Shown here: one piece after another, positions 44,616 to 53,330 of the stretch
Layout of the letters: every line of letters starts with the position of its first letter
Numbering within the stretch: position 1 is the first letter of the stretch
Assembly (NCBI RefSeq): GCF_030817075.1
Contig: NZ_JAUSYU010000001.1
Span: forward strand, 2,666,001 to 2,730,000
Direction of reading: 5' to 3'
DNA length: 64,000 nucleotides
DNA from: Arthrobacter sp. V1I9
GTDB lineage: Bacteria; Actinomycetota; Actinomycetes; Actinomycetales; Micrococcaceae
The notes under the pieces: model-generated
The model's input: only the letters and a program-made list of their open reading frames with translations
What the model was told of the DNA's origin: nothing
Database searches by the model: none
Program-made: the position numbers and the translations under genes

Positions 44616-46763
44616 ATGGCTAAACCGCAGAGCCACAGCAAAGGTTCTACAGCGCAGGCATTCGGTGCCGTGCTGGACGCCAGCCCCGATGCACTCCTCG
44701 CACTGGCAGCGGACGGCACCATCACCATGGCCAATGCCGCCGCTGAAAGGCTTTTCGGGACCAGCCGGGAGGAACTGACGGGCCGGAATCATCGGACGTT
44801 GCTTGCGGAGGGCTTCCGCGACGAGGTGGACCTGCTCTTCCGGCAGCTTCTGGCACAGCCCGGAAAACACCCGCAGCCCCGGGAGATTTACGGCGTGCAC
44901 AGCACCGGAACCGAGTTTTCGGCTGAGGTGGCCGCCTCGCTGGTCCCGGGCCCTGTCCCGGAGAGCTCCGCCGGCACGCCGGCATCCCTTCTGTTGTCCG
45001 TCCGCGGCACCATGCACCGGAAGGCAGCCGACGACGACCTGCGCGAGGCGATGTCGCTTCTCACCGCCACGCTGGAGTCAACGGCTGATGGCATTCTGGT
45101 CATGAGTACCGAGGGCCGCGTGGCCGGGTTCAACGATCAGTTCCTGACCATGTGGAACATCCCGCCGGAACTCCTTGACGGTGACAGCGAGGAACCGGTC
45201 ATGCGGATTGCCGTCGCTCAGCTGGTTGATCCGATTGCCTTCATGGGCCGGATCAACGAGCTGGAGGATAACCCGGCGGCGGAAAGCCATGACGTGCTGG
45301 ACTTTAAGGACGGCCGCACGTTCGAGAGGTACTCGCGCCCCCAACGGGTGGGCGAGAAGATTGTTGGCCGGGTGTGGAGCTTCCGGGACGTGACTCCGCG
45401 CCGCAAGGCGCAGGAGCAGGCGCACCAGGCGATGCTCGATCTCGCCGCGCAGGCGGAGAAGCTGCGCACCATGGCATTCCAGGACCCGCTGACCGGGCTT
45501 GCCAACAGGGCCGTCTTCAACGACGGGCTGGCGGAGGCGGTCACGGAGCCACGGCTGAAAGCGGTGGACGTCCTCCTGCTGGACCTGGACGATTTCAAGG
45601 AAGTCAACGACATCCTGGGGCACCAGGCCGGCGACGAGATGCTGATCGAGGTGGCACGCCGGCTGCGGGGCTGCCTACCCACCGCGGATGTGGTGGCCAG
45701 GCTCGGCGGCGATGAATTCGTGGTGCTGCTGACGGCCTGCCCGGACGCTGATGCGATTGCCGCCTGCATCGTCCGCTGCCTGCACGTGCCCGTGACCATC
45801 AACGGCACCGTGCTTCGGCCAAGCCTCAGCCTCGGGCTCGCGTCTTTGGGCCAGGACAACGTGGGGGCCTCCGAACTGCTGCGGCAGGCGGATATCGCGA
45901 TGTACGCCGCCAAGGCCGCCGGGAAGAACCGTTTCCTGAGGTTCCACCCGGACATGATGGCGGCACTGGTGCAGCGCACGGACATGGAGAGCGGACTGCA
46001 ACTGGCCGTGGCGCGGGGCGAAATCTCGGTGGATTTCCAGCCGATCGTCTCGCATCGCATGGGCCAGGTTGTGAAGTTCGAGGCGCTGGCGAGGTGGGAC
46101 AGGGGCGGCGAGCGCGTCCCGCCGTCGGTATTTATCCCGCTGGCTGAACGCACCGGCCTGATCAGCGAGATCGGCGCGGAGGTGATGGTCCTTGGCATGG
46201 TGCAGTTGGCGTCGTGGCTCAGTGAGGACCCGTCCCGGTCCCTGTCGGTGAACGTCTCAGGCGTCCAGCTGCAGGAACCGGATTTTGCGGACGAGGTCCT
46301 CCGCCTCGCCGAAGCCACCGGCGTGGCGCCGTACCAGCTGGTGCTGGAGGTGACCGAAAGCGTATTTTTCGACGCCGACTGCAGCTTGATCAAACAGCTC
46401 AGCACCCTGCGGGACGCCGGAGCCCGGGTTGCCCTGGACGATTTCGGCACCGGTTATTCGTCGCTGGGCCGGCTGCAGGACCTGCCGGTGGACACCGTGA
46501 AGATCGACAAGACCTTCGTGTCGATGGTGCGCACCGGCGCCGAGCGGCTGCCCATCCTCAGCTCGATGATCAATATGGCCCACAGCCTCGGGCTGACGGT
46601 GACCGCCGAAGGTGTGGAGACGGCGGCGCAGGCTGACTACCTTACGGCCCTGGAGTGTGATTCGCTGCAGGGGTATCTGTTCTCGCTGCCGGAGCCCGGC
46701 GACCGGCTCGAGCGCGCCCTGCATCACGCAGAGCAAGCCCTGAACGCGTTGAAGGGGCGGTAG
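44616..46763 (+). CDS. PAS-PAS-GGDEF-EAL cyclic-di-GMP signalling protein
   Basis: About 715 residues. Two PAS domains (about residues 15-130 and 140-260) precede a GGDEF domain with an intact GGDEF (RLGGDEFVVLL) and an EAL domain with intact EALARW, NVSGVQL, EVTESVF, DDFGTGYSSL and KIDKTFV. Both diguanylate cyclase and phosphodiesterase sites thus look complete. The RxxD inhibitory site expected just before GGDEF reads PTAD, so feedback inhibition is probably lost. No membrane segment is seen; the PAS domains should sense a cytosolic signal. The start at 44616 follows a G-rich site; the longer frame overlaps the GlsB-like gene. Confidence 0.92.
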   Translation: MAKPQSHSKGSTAQAFGAVLDASPDALLALAADGTITMANAAAERLFGTSREELTGRNHRTLLAEGFRDEVDLLFRQLLAQPGKHPQPREIYGVHSTGTEFSAEVAASLVPGPVPESSAGTPASLLLSVRGTMHRKAADDDLREAMSLLTATLESTADGILVMSTEGRVAGFNDQFLTMWNIPPELLDGDSEEPVMRIAVAQLVDPIAFMGRINELEDNPAAESHDVLDFKDGRTFERYSRPQRVGEKIVGRVWSFRDVTPRRKAQEQAHQAMLDLAAQAEKLRTMAFQDPLTGLANRAVFNDGLAEAVTEPRLKAVDVLLLDLDDFKEVNDILGHQAGDEMLIEVARRLRGCLPTADVVARLGGDEFVVLLTACPDADAIAACIVRCLHVPVTINGTVLRPSLSLGLASLGQDNVGASELLRQADIAMYAAKAAGKNRFLRFHPDMMAALVQRTDMESGLQLAVARGEISVDFQPIVSHRMGQVVKFEALARWDRGGERVPPSVFIPLAERTGLISEIGAEVMVLGMVQLASWLSEDPSRSLSVNVSGVQLQEPDFADEVLRLAEATGVAPYQLVLEVTESVFFDADCSLIKQLSTLRDAGARVALDDFGTGYSSLGRLQDLPVDTVKIDKTFVSMVRTGAERLPILSSMINMAHSLGLTVTAEGVETAAQADYLTALECDSLQGYLFSLPEPGDRLERALHHAEQALNALKGR

Positions 46764-46790
46764 CGTTTCTGCCGACGTCCCGTACGGGAA

Positions 46791-47207
46791 CTATGCGGCC
46801 TGCTTGCGTCCTGGCTGCTTCTCGTTCTTCTTTGGTGCGGCAGGTGCGGCCTGCTGTGCCGGAGACGGCGTGCTGACGGGGGCGGCGGCCTGTTCCGGCT
46901 CGGGTGCAGGCTCAACGTAAGCCGCTTCCGTTTCCTGGGCTTCTTCATAGGCATCGGCTGCTTGGGCGGCGCGGTTGCGCTGCCAGCGCCGGAACAGGTC
47001 GACGGCGGCCCAGGCGCCGGCCAGCGGGGTGAGGACCGCGGCTCCGTAGACGAACAGTATCCAGGTGAGGGTGGTCAGCGGGGGCTGGTTGTTGTGCAGG
47101 AGGGACAGCCCGCCCAGGAGGCCCACGGCCCAGAAAAGGACCACTGCGGTGAGCACCGCGGCAGCCGGGAAATACTGGTTGGACACGATTTTTTTCAGGG
47201 TTTCCAT
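46791..47207 (-). CDS. Small two-helix membrane protein with Pro/Ala-rich tail
   Basis: A 138-residue protein without a recognised family. Two membrane helices (YFPAAAVLTAVVLFWAVGLLG and LTWILFVYGAAVLTPLAGAW) are followed by a basic RRWQRNRAAQ stretch and a Pro/Ala/Glu-rich cytoplasmic tail ending in KKNEKQPGRKQAA. The start at 47207 (METLKK) has GGAGGAAG 4-11 nt upstream. Confidence 0.75.
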   Translation of the reverse strand: METLKKIVSNQYFPAAAVLTAVVLFWAVGLLGGLSLLHNNQPPLTTLTWILFVYGAAVLTPLAGAWAAVDLFRRWQRNRAAQAADAYEEAQETEAAYVEPAPEPEQAAAPVSTPSPAQQAAPAAPKKNEKQPGRKQAA

Positions 47208-47439
47208 GCACTTCCTCCTGCCTGGCCGGGGCACGGCGACAGCCGCTCTAGACCAGTATGGCGTTGCTTGGGCGAGAATTCCGGCAACACGCAGGAGGTG
47301 GTGACGAACCTAACGTCCGGCTGTCCTGCCGGTCAGCTCGACGGCCCCTTCCCTGCCGGTGGCACACCTAATACCGTGGTGGTGTCCGGCCCCCTGAGCC
47401 GGCTCTTTTATGGTGTTCGTGCCCACCCTGGAGGTCCTT

Positions 47440-47991
47440 ATGCGTAAAATCACTGCCGGCCTGTTCCACTCCGTGGACGGCATAGTGTCAGATCCCTACA
47501 AGTTCCAGTTCGACAGCTTCGATGATGAGCTGGGCGTGGGCCTGACCAAGATGATGGAGACCGTGGACACGGTGGTGCTCGGCCGCGTGAGCTACCAGGA
47601 GTGGGCCGCTTACTGGCCAAACGCCTCGGTGGACGAGGACTTCGCCGCCTTCATTAACCCGGTGGAGAAGTTCGTCGTTTCCCGGTCCCTGAAAGATCCG
47701 CTGGAATGGCAGAACTCGCAGCTGATGGATGCGCCGCTGGAAGAGTTCGTGGGCAAGCTGAAGGAGCGCGACGGCGGCGAGATCGCCGTGTGCGGCAGCA
47801 TCTCGGTAACCCGGCAGCTGCTGTTCGCCGGGCTGCTTGATTCCCTCACGCTGATGACCCACCCGGTGGTGGCCGGCAGCGGCCGCCGCCTCTTCGAGGA
47901 CGGCGACCCCACTACCCGGCTCGTCCTGCAGGACCAGTACCGGACCAGCAAGGGCAACGTGGTCAGCGTCTACGGGCGGCTGGGCGAGTAG
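47440..47991 (+). CDS. Dihydrofolate reductase family (RibD C-terminal-like) protein
   Basis: A 183-residue reductase with the DHFR/RibD-C fold: ITAGLFHSVDGIVSD at the N-terminus, VDTVVLGRVSYQEWAAYWP, and the NADPH-binding region IAVCGSISVTRQLL. These YwjB/YyaP-like proteins are distinct from folate-pathway DHFR and their substrates are mostly unknown. The start at 47440 has GGAGG upstream. It converges on the MocR-type regulator with a 1-nt gap. Confidence 0.88.
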   Translation: MRKITAGLFHSVDGIVSDPYKFQFDSFDDELGVGLTKMMETVDTVVLGRVSYQEWAAYWPNASVDEDFAAFINPVEKFVVSRSLKDPLEWQNSQLMDAPLEEFVGKLKERDGGEIAVCGSISVTRQLLFAGLLDSLTLMTHPVVAGSGRRLFEDGDPTTRLVLQDQYRTSKGNVVSVYGRLGE

Positions 47992-47992
47992 C

Positions 47993-49405
47993 TCAGGCGG
48001 CGTTCCGGTCCAGCATCTCGCCGATGATCCGGGCGCCCTCGGGGAAGGCGCCCGGCTTCGTCCCCGAGTAGTTGAGCCGGATGAACGGACCCGCCGGTTC
48101 GGCTGGGAACCACTCGTTGCCGCCCGCGATAATCACCCCCGCGGCTTCACAGTCCCGGGTGAGCCGCTCAAGGTCGGTCCCGTCCGGCAGCCGGACCCAC
48201 AGGTTCAGCCCGCCCTTGGGAACCTGCACCAGGTGGGCGGCCGGTGCGTGCTCGCGCAGGCTGGTGACCAGCAGGTCGCGGCGCGACTCGAGTTGGTGGC
48301 GGAGGCTGCGCAGGTGCGTCTGCCACCCAGGCTGCGTGACGACGTCGAGCGCGGCCGCCTGCAGCAGGCCGCTGACGTACATCGACTCGGCTGCCCGGTC
48401 CGCGAGGATGCGCTCCCGCGCCGGGCCACGGGCTATGAGCGCCGCGACGCGGATCGAAGGTGACACACTCTTGGTCAGCGAGCGCAGGTACACCACGTGG
48501 CCCGAGTCGTCACGGGCAGCGACAGGTACGGGGTCCGAGGAGATGCCGAAGTCGTGCGCCCAGTCATCCTCCACCAAGAAGGCACCCTGCGCCCGCACCA
48601 CATCGAGGACCTGGTCACGCCGCTCTGCCGACCATTGCGCGCCCGTCGGGTTCGCGTAATTGGGCTGGGCATAAAACGCCCGCGCTCCCGACTCCTCAAA
48701 CGCGCGCGTGAGTTCCGCCGGATCCGGCCCGTCGGGGCCGATCGGCACCGGAACAACGTGCACTCCTGCTTGCGCCGCCGCGAGGATCGCACCCCAGTAC
48801 GTCGGCGACTCCAGCAGCAGCGGCTGCCCCCGGCCCACCAGCGCGCTGAAGATGGAGCTTAGGCCACTCTGGCTGCCAGGGAGTACGACGACGTCGCTCG
48901 GGTTCGGCGGCGTGGTCCCGGCCGGCGTGAACGCACCGAGCTCGTGGGAGAACCACGATTGCAGTTCCGGCAGGCCTGCCGCGGGCGGACGTGACAGCGC
49001 AGCTTCCGCACGGGCGGCGCGGGTCAGGGCGGCCCGCACCAGCCGTTCCGGCAAAAGTTCGCGCGCCGGATAGCCGGAGTGGAAGGAAATGGCACTAAGC
49101 GGCACGTCGCGCATGGTGGACGACGCCGGTGGCAGTGCCGCCAGCGGTGAGCGCAGCGCTGCCGTCTGCCAGCCGTAGTCCGACGGCTTCGCGGTCCTGG
49201 CAGCGCGCACAAAAGTCCCGACGCCGGGCCTGCTCTCGATGAGGCCCTGTGCGGTGAGTGTTTGCAGGGCCTTTTGAACTGTCACCGGACTGGCCTGGTA
49301 TTCCGCCACGAGGGAGCGGGTGGACGGCAGCTTCGCTCCGGGCGCGGCTGCCGCCATCCAGGTTTTCAGGTGCGCCGCAATCCTCGAACTGCTATCGTTG
49401 TTCAT
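47993..49405 (-). CDS. MocR-type (GntR-aminotransferase) transcriptional regulator
   Basis: A 470-residue chimera: an N-terminal GntR winged helix (about residues 5-70, PSTRSLVAEYQASPVTVQKAL) and a PLP-binding aminotransferase fold I domain with FYAQPNYANPTG, LVEDDWAHDFG and the PLP lysine in SLTKSVSPSIR. MocR proteins use PLP or an amino-aldimine to control B6, GABA, taurine or transporter genes. The start at 49405 overlaps the start codon of the divergent EamA transporter; a TACTAT -10 box lies exactly 8 nt upstream, which suggests a leaderless mRNA. The EamA gene is its probable target. Confidence 0.93.
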   Translation of the reverse strand: MNNDSSSRIAAHLKTWMAAAAPGAKLPSTRSLVAEYQASPVTVQKALQTLTAQGLIESRPGVGTFVRAARTAKPSDYGWQTAALRSPLAALPPASSTMRDVPLSAISFHSGYPARELLPERLVRAALTRAARAEAALSRPPAAGLPELQSWFSHELGAFTPAGTTPPNPSDVVVLPGSQSGLSSIFSALVGRGQPLLLESPTYWGAILAAAQAGVHVVPVPIGPDGPDPAELTRAFEESGARAFYAQPNYANPTGAQWSAERRDQVLDVVRAQGAFLVEDDWAHDFGISSDPVPVAARDDSGHVVYLRSLTKSVSPSIRVAALIARGPARERILADRAAESMYVSGLLQAAALDVVTQPGWQTHLRSLRHQLESRRDLLVTSLREHAPAAHLVQVPKGGLNLWVRLPDGTDLERLTRDCEAAGVIIAGGNEWFPAEPAGPFIRLNYSGTKPGAFPEGARIIGEMLDRNAA

Positions 49406-49427
49406 GAAAGTCAATAGTAGCGCTACT
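49390..49427. promoter_or_regulatory. Face-to-face leaderless promoters with overlapping start codons and a 12-bp palindrome
   Basis: On the plus strand TGCTAT (49390-49395) is 8 nt before the EamA ATG at 49404. On the minus strand TACTAT (49419-49414) is 8 nt before the MocR ATG at 49405. The two ATGs share CATG at 49403-49406. The palindrome AGTAGCGCTACT at 49416-49427 covers the MocR -10 and is a likely operator. Confidence 0.6.
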
Positions 49428-50399
49428 CCTCCTGCGCGCACAGTGGTACTGCAGCCGCAAACGTCCGGACTATGGCTGGGCCTGGTCGGCGTCGCGGCGT
49501 TCTCGTTTACCGTTCCGTTCACGAAGGTGGCCGTAGCCAGCTTGTCCCCGCTGTTCATCGGCTCCGGCCGCGCGGTAGTGGCTGCGGCGCTGGCGGCCTC
49601 CGCCTTGGCACTCACCCGGCAGCGGCTCCCCCGCGGGAGGCAATGGATACGCGTCGCAGTAGTGGCCGCCGGCGTCGTGATTGGCTTTCCGCTACTGACG
49701 TCCTTTGCCCTGACGGCCACTCCCGCCAGCCACGGCGCCGTGGTCATCGCCCTTCTTCCGGCCGCTACCGCAACAGCAGCGGTGCTCCGCGGGCGGGAAC
49801 GGCCACCGCTGGCCTTCTGGCTCATCACCATCGCGGGCGGCCTCGCCGCCCTTGTCTTCGCCTCCGTGCAGTCCGGAGGGTTGGGGCAGGTGCAATGGGC
49901 GGATCTGCTGCTGCTCTGCGCCGTAGCGGCAGCCGCCGTGGGCTATGCCGAAGGCGGTCTGCTGGCCCGCGAGCTCGGCGCCTGGCAGACAGTGTCCTGG
50001 GCGCTGGTCCTTGCATCCCCGCTGATGCTCGCCCTGACGGCGGTCTCCGTCGCTCAGCAACCGCCGTCCGCCGCCCCGGAGCAGTGGGCCGCCTTCGCGT
50101 ACCTCGGTGTGGTGAGCATGTTCCTGGGATTCTTCGCCTGGTACCGCGGCCTTGCCATCGGCCCCATCGCCCGGGTCAGCCAAATCCAGCTCATCCAGCC
50201 CGTCCTGACCCTCTGCTGGGCGGCGCTCCTGCTGGGCGAGACCCTGACGTGGTCCACCATCGTCGGCGGCCTGGCCGTCATCATTTGCGCGGGCGCCGCC
50301 GTCCGCGTCCGGCTCAAGCCCGCCGCTGCGGCCCCAGCACCGGCGGCTGCCCCATCCGCGCTCCATCCCGCCAACGACTTCCAGCCAGTGAAGGACTAA
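49404..50399 (+). CDS. EamA/DMT family exporter
   Basis: A 331-residue membrane protein of the drug/metabolite transporter superfamily with ten helices in two EamA repeats (LVGVAAFSFTVPFTKVAVASL; then ADLLLLCAVAAAAVGYAEGGLL). These efflux small metabolites such as amino acids. The start at ATG 49404 overlaps the MocR start; a GTG at 49443 is the alternative and would separate the two genes. A PaiB-like gene follows after 4 nt, forming an operon. Confidence 0.88.
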   Translation: MKVNSSATPPARTVVLQPQTSGLWLGLVGVAAFSFTVPFTKVAVASLSPLFIGSGRAVVAAALAASALALTRQRLPRGRQWIRVAVVAAGVVIGFPLLTSFALTATPASHGAVVIALLPAATATAAVLRGRERPPLAFWLITIAGGLAALVFASVQSGGLGQVQWADLLLLCAVAAAAVGYAEGGLLARELGAWQTVSWALVLASPLMLALTAVSVAQQPPSAAPEQWAAFAYLGVVSMFLGFFAWYRGLAIGPIARVSQIQLIQPVLTLCWAALLLGETLTWSTIVGGLAVIICAGAAVRVRLKPAAAAPAPAAAPSALHPANDFQPVKD

Positions 50400-50403
50400 C
50401 ACC

Positions 50404-51021
50404 ATGTACGTTCCAGCCCACTTCGCCGCCAACCCCGACGCCGTCCAGAACCTGCTGACCCGCCCGGGCGCAGCAAACTTGGTCACCATCACGTCGCAGG
50501 GCCTGCTGGCCACACTCCTGCCATTTGCCTATGATCCCGACGCCGGTGAACACGGCGCGCTGCTGGGACACCTGGCGCGGAACAACCCGCAGTGGTCTGT
50601 ACCCGCCATCGGGGAAGCGCTGGCGATCATCCAGGGCGCCGACGCGTATGTCTCACCGTCCTGGTACGCGTCGAAGGCCGAGCACGGACGCGTTGTGCCC
50701 ACCTGGAACTACACCACGGCCCACGTGTATGGGCGGCTGGTCATCCATGACGATCCGGCCTGGCTTTCCCGCCAGGTGCGGCAGCTCACCGGTGTGCACG
50801 AGTCCGGATTTGGCCATCCTTGGAGCGTGGACGATGCCCCCGAGCGCTACATCGCCGGCCAGCTGCGGGCCATTGTGGGCGTGGAACTGTTGATTACCAG
50901 GATCGAGGCGAAGGCCAAGCTGAGCCAGAACCGGCCCGAAGCGGACATCGACGGGGTCGTGGCGGGGTTGACCGCCACGGGGCACCCGGAAGTTGCCGCC
51001 GACGTCGAGCGCGCCCGCTGA
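50404..51021 (+). CDS. FMN-binding negative regulator, PaiB family
   Basis: A 205-residue protein of the PaiB family with a split-barrel FMN-binding fold. Typical segments are MYVPAHFAANP at the N-terminus, LLGHLARNNPQW, YVSPSWYASK, VPTWNYTTAHVYG and KLSQNRPEADIDGVV. In Bacillus PaiB is linked to polyamine and protease regulation; biochemical activity is poorly defined. It starts 4 nt after the EamA stop, so exporter and PaiB are probably co-controlled by the divergent MocR. Confidence 0.88.
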   Translation: MYVPAHFAANPDAVQNLLTRPGAANLVTITSQGLLATLLPFAYDPDAGEHGALLGHLARNNPQWSVPAIGEALAIIQGADAYVSPSWYASKAEHGRVVPTWNYTTAHVYGRLVIHDDPAWLSRQVRQLTGVHESGFGHPWSVDDAPERYIAGQLRAIVGVELLITRIEAKAKLSQNRPEADIDGVVAGLTATGHPEVAADVERAR

Positions 51022-51054
51022 CCTGAATGCGTCACTTCTGGAGGTCCGCCAAGC

Positions 51055-51125
51055 CCCAAGTCCCGGAATTATGCGGGTTCCGTGTGCTCGGTGCCTTATA
51101 AGTTCCGCATTTCGGTCCGGCCGGA
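51055..51125. repeat. Imperfect inverted repeat between converging PaiB and SDR genes
   Basis: CCGGAATTATGCGG (left, from about 51063) and CCGCATTTCGG (right, about 51106-51116) are imperfect complements with a roughly 30-nt loop. It fills the gap between two converging stop codons and may be another copy of an intergenic element family or a shared terminator. Confidence 0.5.
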
Positions 51126-51126
51126 G

Positions 51127-51951
51127 TCAGGAAGTAGCCTGGACCAGCTCTTCGCTCTTCTCCCACAGCCCGCGCGCCAATTCGACGTCGTACGCCTGCG
51201 GGTTGGCCTTGGCCATGGCGCGCTTGGTGTAGAAGGCGCCGGAGAACCAGTCCTTGCCCGGCGTGCCGTTGACGAGCCAGAGCAAGGTGTCGGCGCCCTG
51301 GTCCGGGCTGAGCATAAACCGGTTGAGCAGCGTCTTGTACGCGTGCCGGAACGGGCTGGTGGACTCTGCCGCGAAGTTGGTGCGGACCACGCCCGGGTGG
51401 AACGCCGCCGTCGTGATGCCCTGGCCCCCGTAGCGGCGGTCCAGCTCGGCGGTGAAGAGGATGTTGGCCAGCTTGCCGGTGCCGTAGGCGCGGGTGGTGG
51501 AGTAGCTGCGCTCGGCGGCGAGGTCGGAGAGGTCCAGCTTGCCGAAGCCATTGGCGGCGCTGGACGTGTTGATGACCTTGGCGTTGCTGGCGGTGAGCGT
51601 GTCGATCAGCAGAGTTGTAAGCAGGAACGGCGCCAGGTGGTTGATCTGGAACGTGGACTCGTTACCGTCCACAGTCAGGGTGCGCTTGCCCATGATGCCG
51701 CCGGCGTTGTTGGCCAGGACGTCGATCCGCGGGTAGTCGGACTTCAGCTGCGCGGCGAGCGTGCGGACCTGCTCGAGCTCCGAGAAGTCGCTGACGAAGT
51801 AGTCCACGTTGAGCTCCTTGGCAACGGCCCGGGTCTTCTCTTCGGAACGGCCCACGATCACCACCTGCTCCCCTGCCTTCGCCAGCGTCCGCGCGGCTGC
51901 TGCGCCAATGCCGTCGCTGGCGCCGGTGATCACTATGGTGCGAGGAGTCAA
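51127..51951 (-). CDS. Short-chain dehydrogenase/reductase
   Basis: A 274-residue classical-type SDR: the cofactor motif TGASDGIG at the N-terminus, NNAGG near residue 84, Ser in NTSSAANG and the catalytic YGTGK. It resembles retinol-dehydrogenase/WWOX-like reductases of broad, unknown specificity. I start it at TTG 51951 (TPRTIVITGAS follows) because AAAGGAC lies just upstream; the longer ATG frame reaches into a non-homologous region overlapping the TfoX gene. Confidence 0.88.
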   Translation of the reverse strand: MTPRTIVITGASDGIGAAAARTLAKAGEQVVIVGRSEEKTRAVAKELNVDYFVSDFSELEQVRTLAAQLKSDYPRIDVLANNAGGIMGKRTLTVDGNESTFQINHLAPFLLTTLLIDTLTASNAKVINTSSAANGFGKLDLSDLAAERSYSTTRAYGTGKLANILFTAELDRRYGGQGITTAAFHPGVVRTNFAAESTSPFRHAYKTLLNRFMLSPDQGADTLLWLVNGTPGKDWFSGAFYTKRAMAKANPQAYDVELARGLWEKSEELVQATS

Positions 51952-52127
51952 GGGATGTCCTTTGGTCGGGGAAAGGTTCGGGGTTCGGATGAAGCGGCCT
52001 GCCTTTGGCACAACGACGGCGGAACGCCAGGTGTTCCCTGCCGCACCTGCCTGGGAAGCTGGCCCCTGTACCGCCAGCCTCGGGACGGCATATCCTGCAC
52101 ACACAAGCCAAGCCGGGGAGGAACACC

Positions 52128-52523
52128 ATGGAGATGCCCAAAGCGTCGGACGAGGACAAAGAACGCTTCCGGTCACTGATTCCGGACAGGGCAGAGGTCG
52201 CCGTCAAGCCAATGTTCGGGAACCTGGGAGCGTTCGTAAACGGCAATATGTTCGCCGGACTGTTCGGACCGACCATCGGGATCAAGCTGTCCCCGGAGGA
52301 TCGGGAGGAACTCGAAAGCGGGGAACGGACTGTGCCCTTCGGGCCTGCCGAGCGGCCGATGGGCGGCTACACCGGTTTGCCTGAGATGTGGAACGAGGAA
52401 GGCGACGGCGATGACGCGCGGGCGAAAGCCTGGATCCACAAGGCCTTCGAATATGTAGCGACGCTTCCGCCGAAAGAGCCAAAGGAGCCGAAAGTCCCGA
52501 ATCCCCGGACACCGGGCAAGTAG
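52128..52523 (+). CDS. TfoX/Sxy N-terminal domain protein
   Basis: A 131-residue protein with the TfoX N-terminal fold: EVAVKPMFGNLGAFVNGNMFAG and IGIKLSPEDREELE, then GGYTGLPEMW. In gamma-proteobacteria full-length TfoX controls competence, but single-domain actinobacterial versions have no known role. A Lys/Pro/Glu-rich tail (PPKEPKEPKVPNP) ends it. The start at 52128 has GGGAGG upstream. Confidence 0.85.
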   Translation: MEMPKASDEDKERFRSLIPDRAEVAVKPMFGNLGAFVNGNMFAGLFGPTIGIKLSPEDREELESGERTVPFGPAERPMGGYTGLPEMWNEEGDGDDARAKAWIHKAFEYVATLPPKEPKEPKVPNPRTPGK

Positions 52524-52529
52524 GAAAAG

Positions 52530-53180
52530 CTAGTGGGCGGGTTCGAGCGCGAGCTTGAGTCCGAACCCCACGAGGACGGTGCCGGTGATGCTGTCGATGA
52601 TGCGGATGCTGCGGGTACCCTTGAGCCAGCGGGAGGCGTAGCCGGTGCCGAAGATCAGCAGGGTGAACCACGCCATCGTCAGGATGCAGTGGACGCCTGC
52701 CAGCAGAACGCCCACCAGCAGCGGTGACGCGCCTGCCGGGATGAACTGCGGGATGGTGGCGATGTAGAACACGCCCACCTTGGGGTTTAGCAGGTTGGTT
52801 CCGGTCCCGGTCAGCCAGCCCTTAAACAGGTCGTCCTTGCCTGCCGCCGGTACCGGCGCCTCGGCTTGGGTGGTGGCCCCATTGCCCTGCCTCAGGCTCT
52901 TCCACAGCAGGGACAGCCCCAGCCAGATCATGTAGGCGGCTCCGGCAATGGTCAGGATGCGGTAGGCAAACTCGGAGGCTGCCAGGAGTGCCGACACCCC
53001 CACCGCCGCAGCAATTCCCCAGATCATGGCTCCGGTGCTGATCCCAAGAGCAGTGGAGAAGGCGAAACGGCGTGTTTTGGAGAGGGACGAGCGCAGGACA
53101 AGGGCGGTGTCCAGTCCCGGAACCAGCGTCAGAAGCCCGGCAACCAGTGCAAACGAAAAAACAGCCTGAGTCAGAGTCAT
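52530..53180 (-). CDS. LysE/RhtB family amino acid exporter
   Basis: A 216-residue inner-membrane exporter with six helices. The first helix and loop (LVAGLLTLVPGLDTALVLRSSLSKTRR) carry the conserved LysE/RhtB pattern, and the middle has GWLTGTGTNLLNPKVGVFY, the second family signature. Probable role is efflux of an amino acid such as homoserine, threonine or lysine. It converges on the TfoX gene with 6 nt between stops. Confidence 0.9.
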   Translation of the reverse strand: MTLTQAVFSFALVAGLLTLVPGLDTALVLRSSLSKTRRFAFSTALGISTGAMIWGIAAAVGVSALLAASEFAYRILTIAGAAYMIWLGLSLLWKSLRQGNGATTQAEAPVPAAGKDDLFKGWLTGTGTNLLNPKVGVFYIATIPQFIPAGASPLLVGVLLAGVHCILTMAWFTLLIFGTGYASRWLKGTRSIRIIDSITGTVLVGFGLKLALEPAH

Positions 53181-53330
53181 CGTCCAAGGATAGAAGGTAA
53201 CGGCGCCGGTGGTTGACCCGTCGAAACCCCAGAGCCCACACCAACTCCGCGACTGCTTTTGTCATGGAGTTAACCGCTCATTCACATCCCCCTCAGGACC
53301 TGTCCAACCTGCCTCCCTACGGTCGAACGC

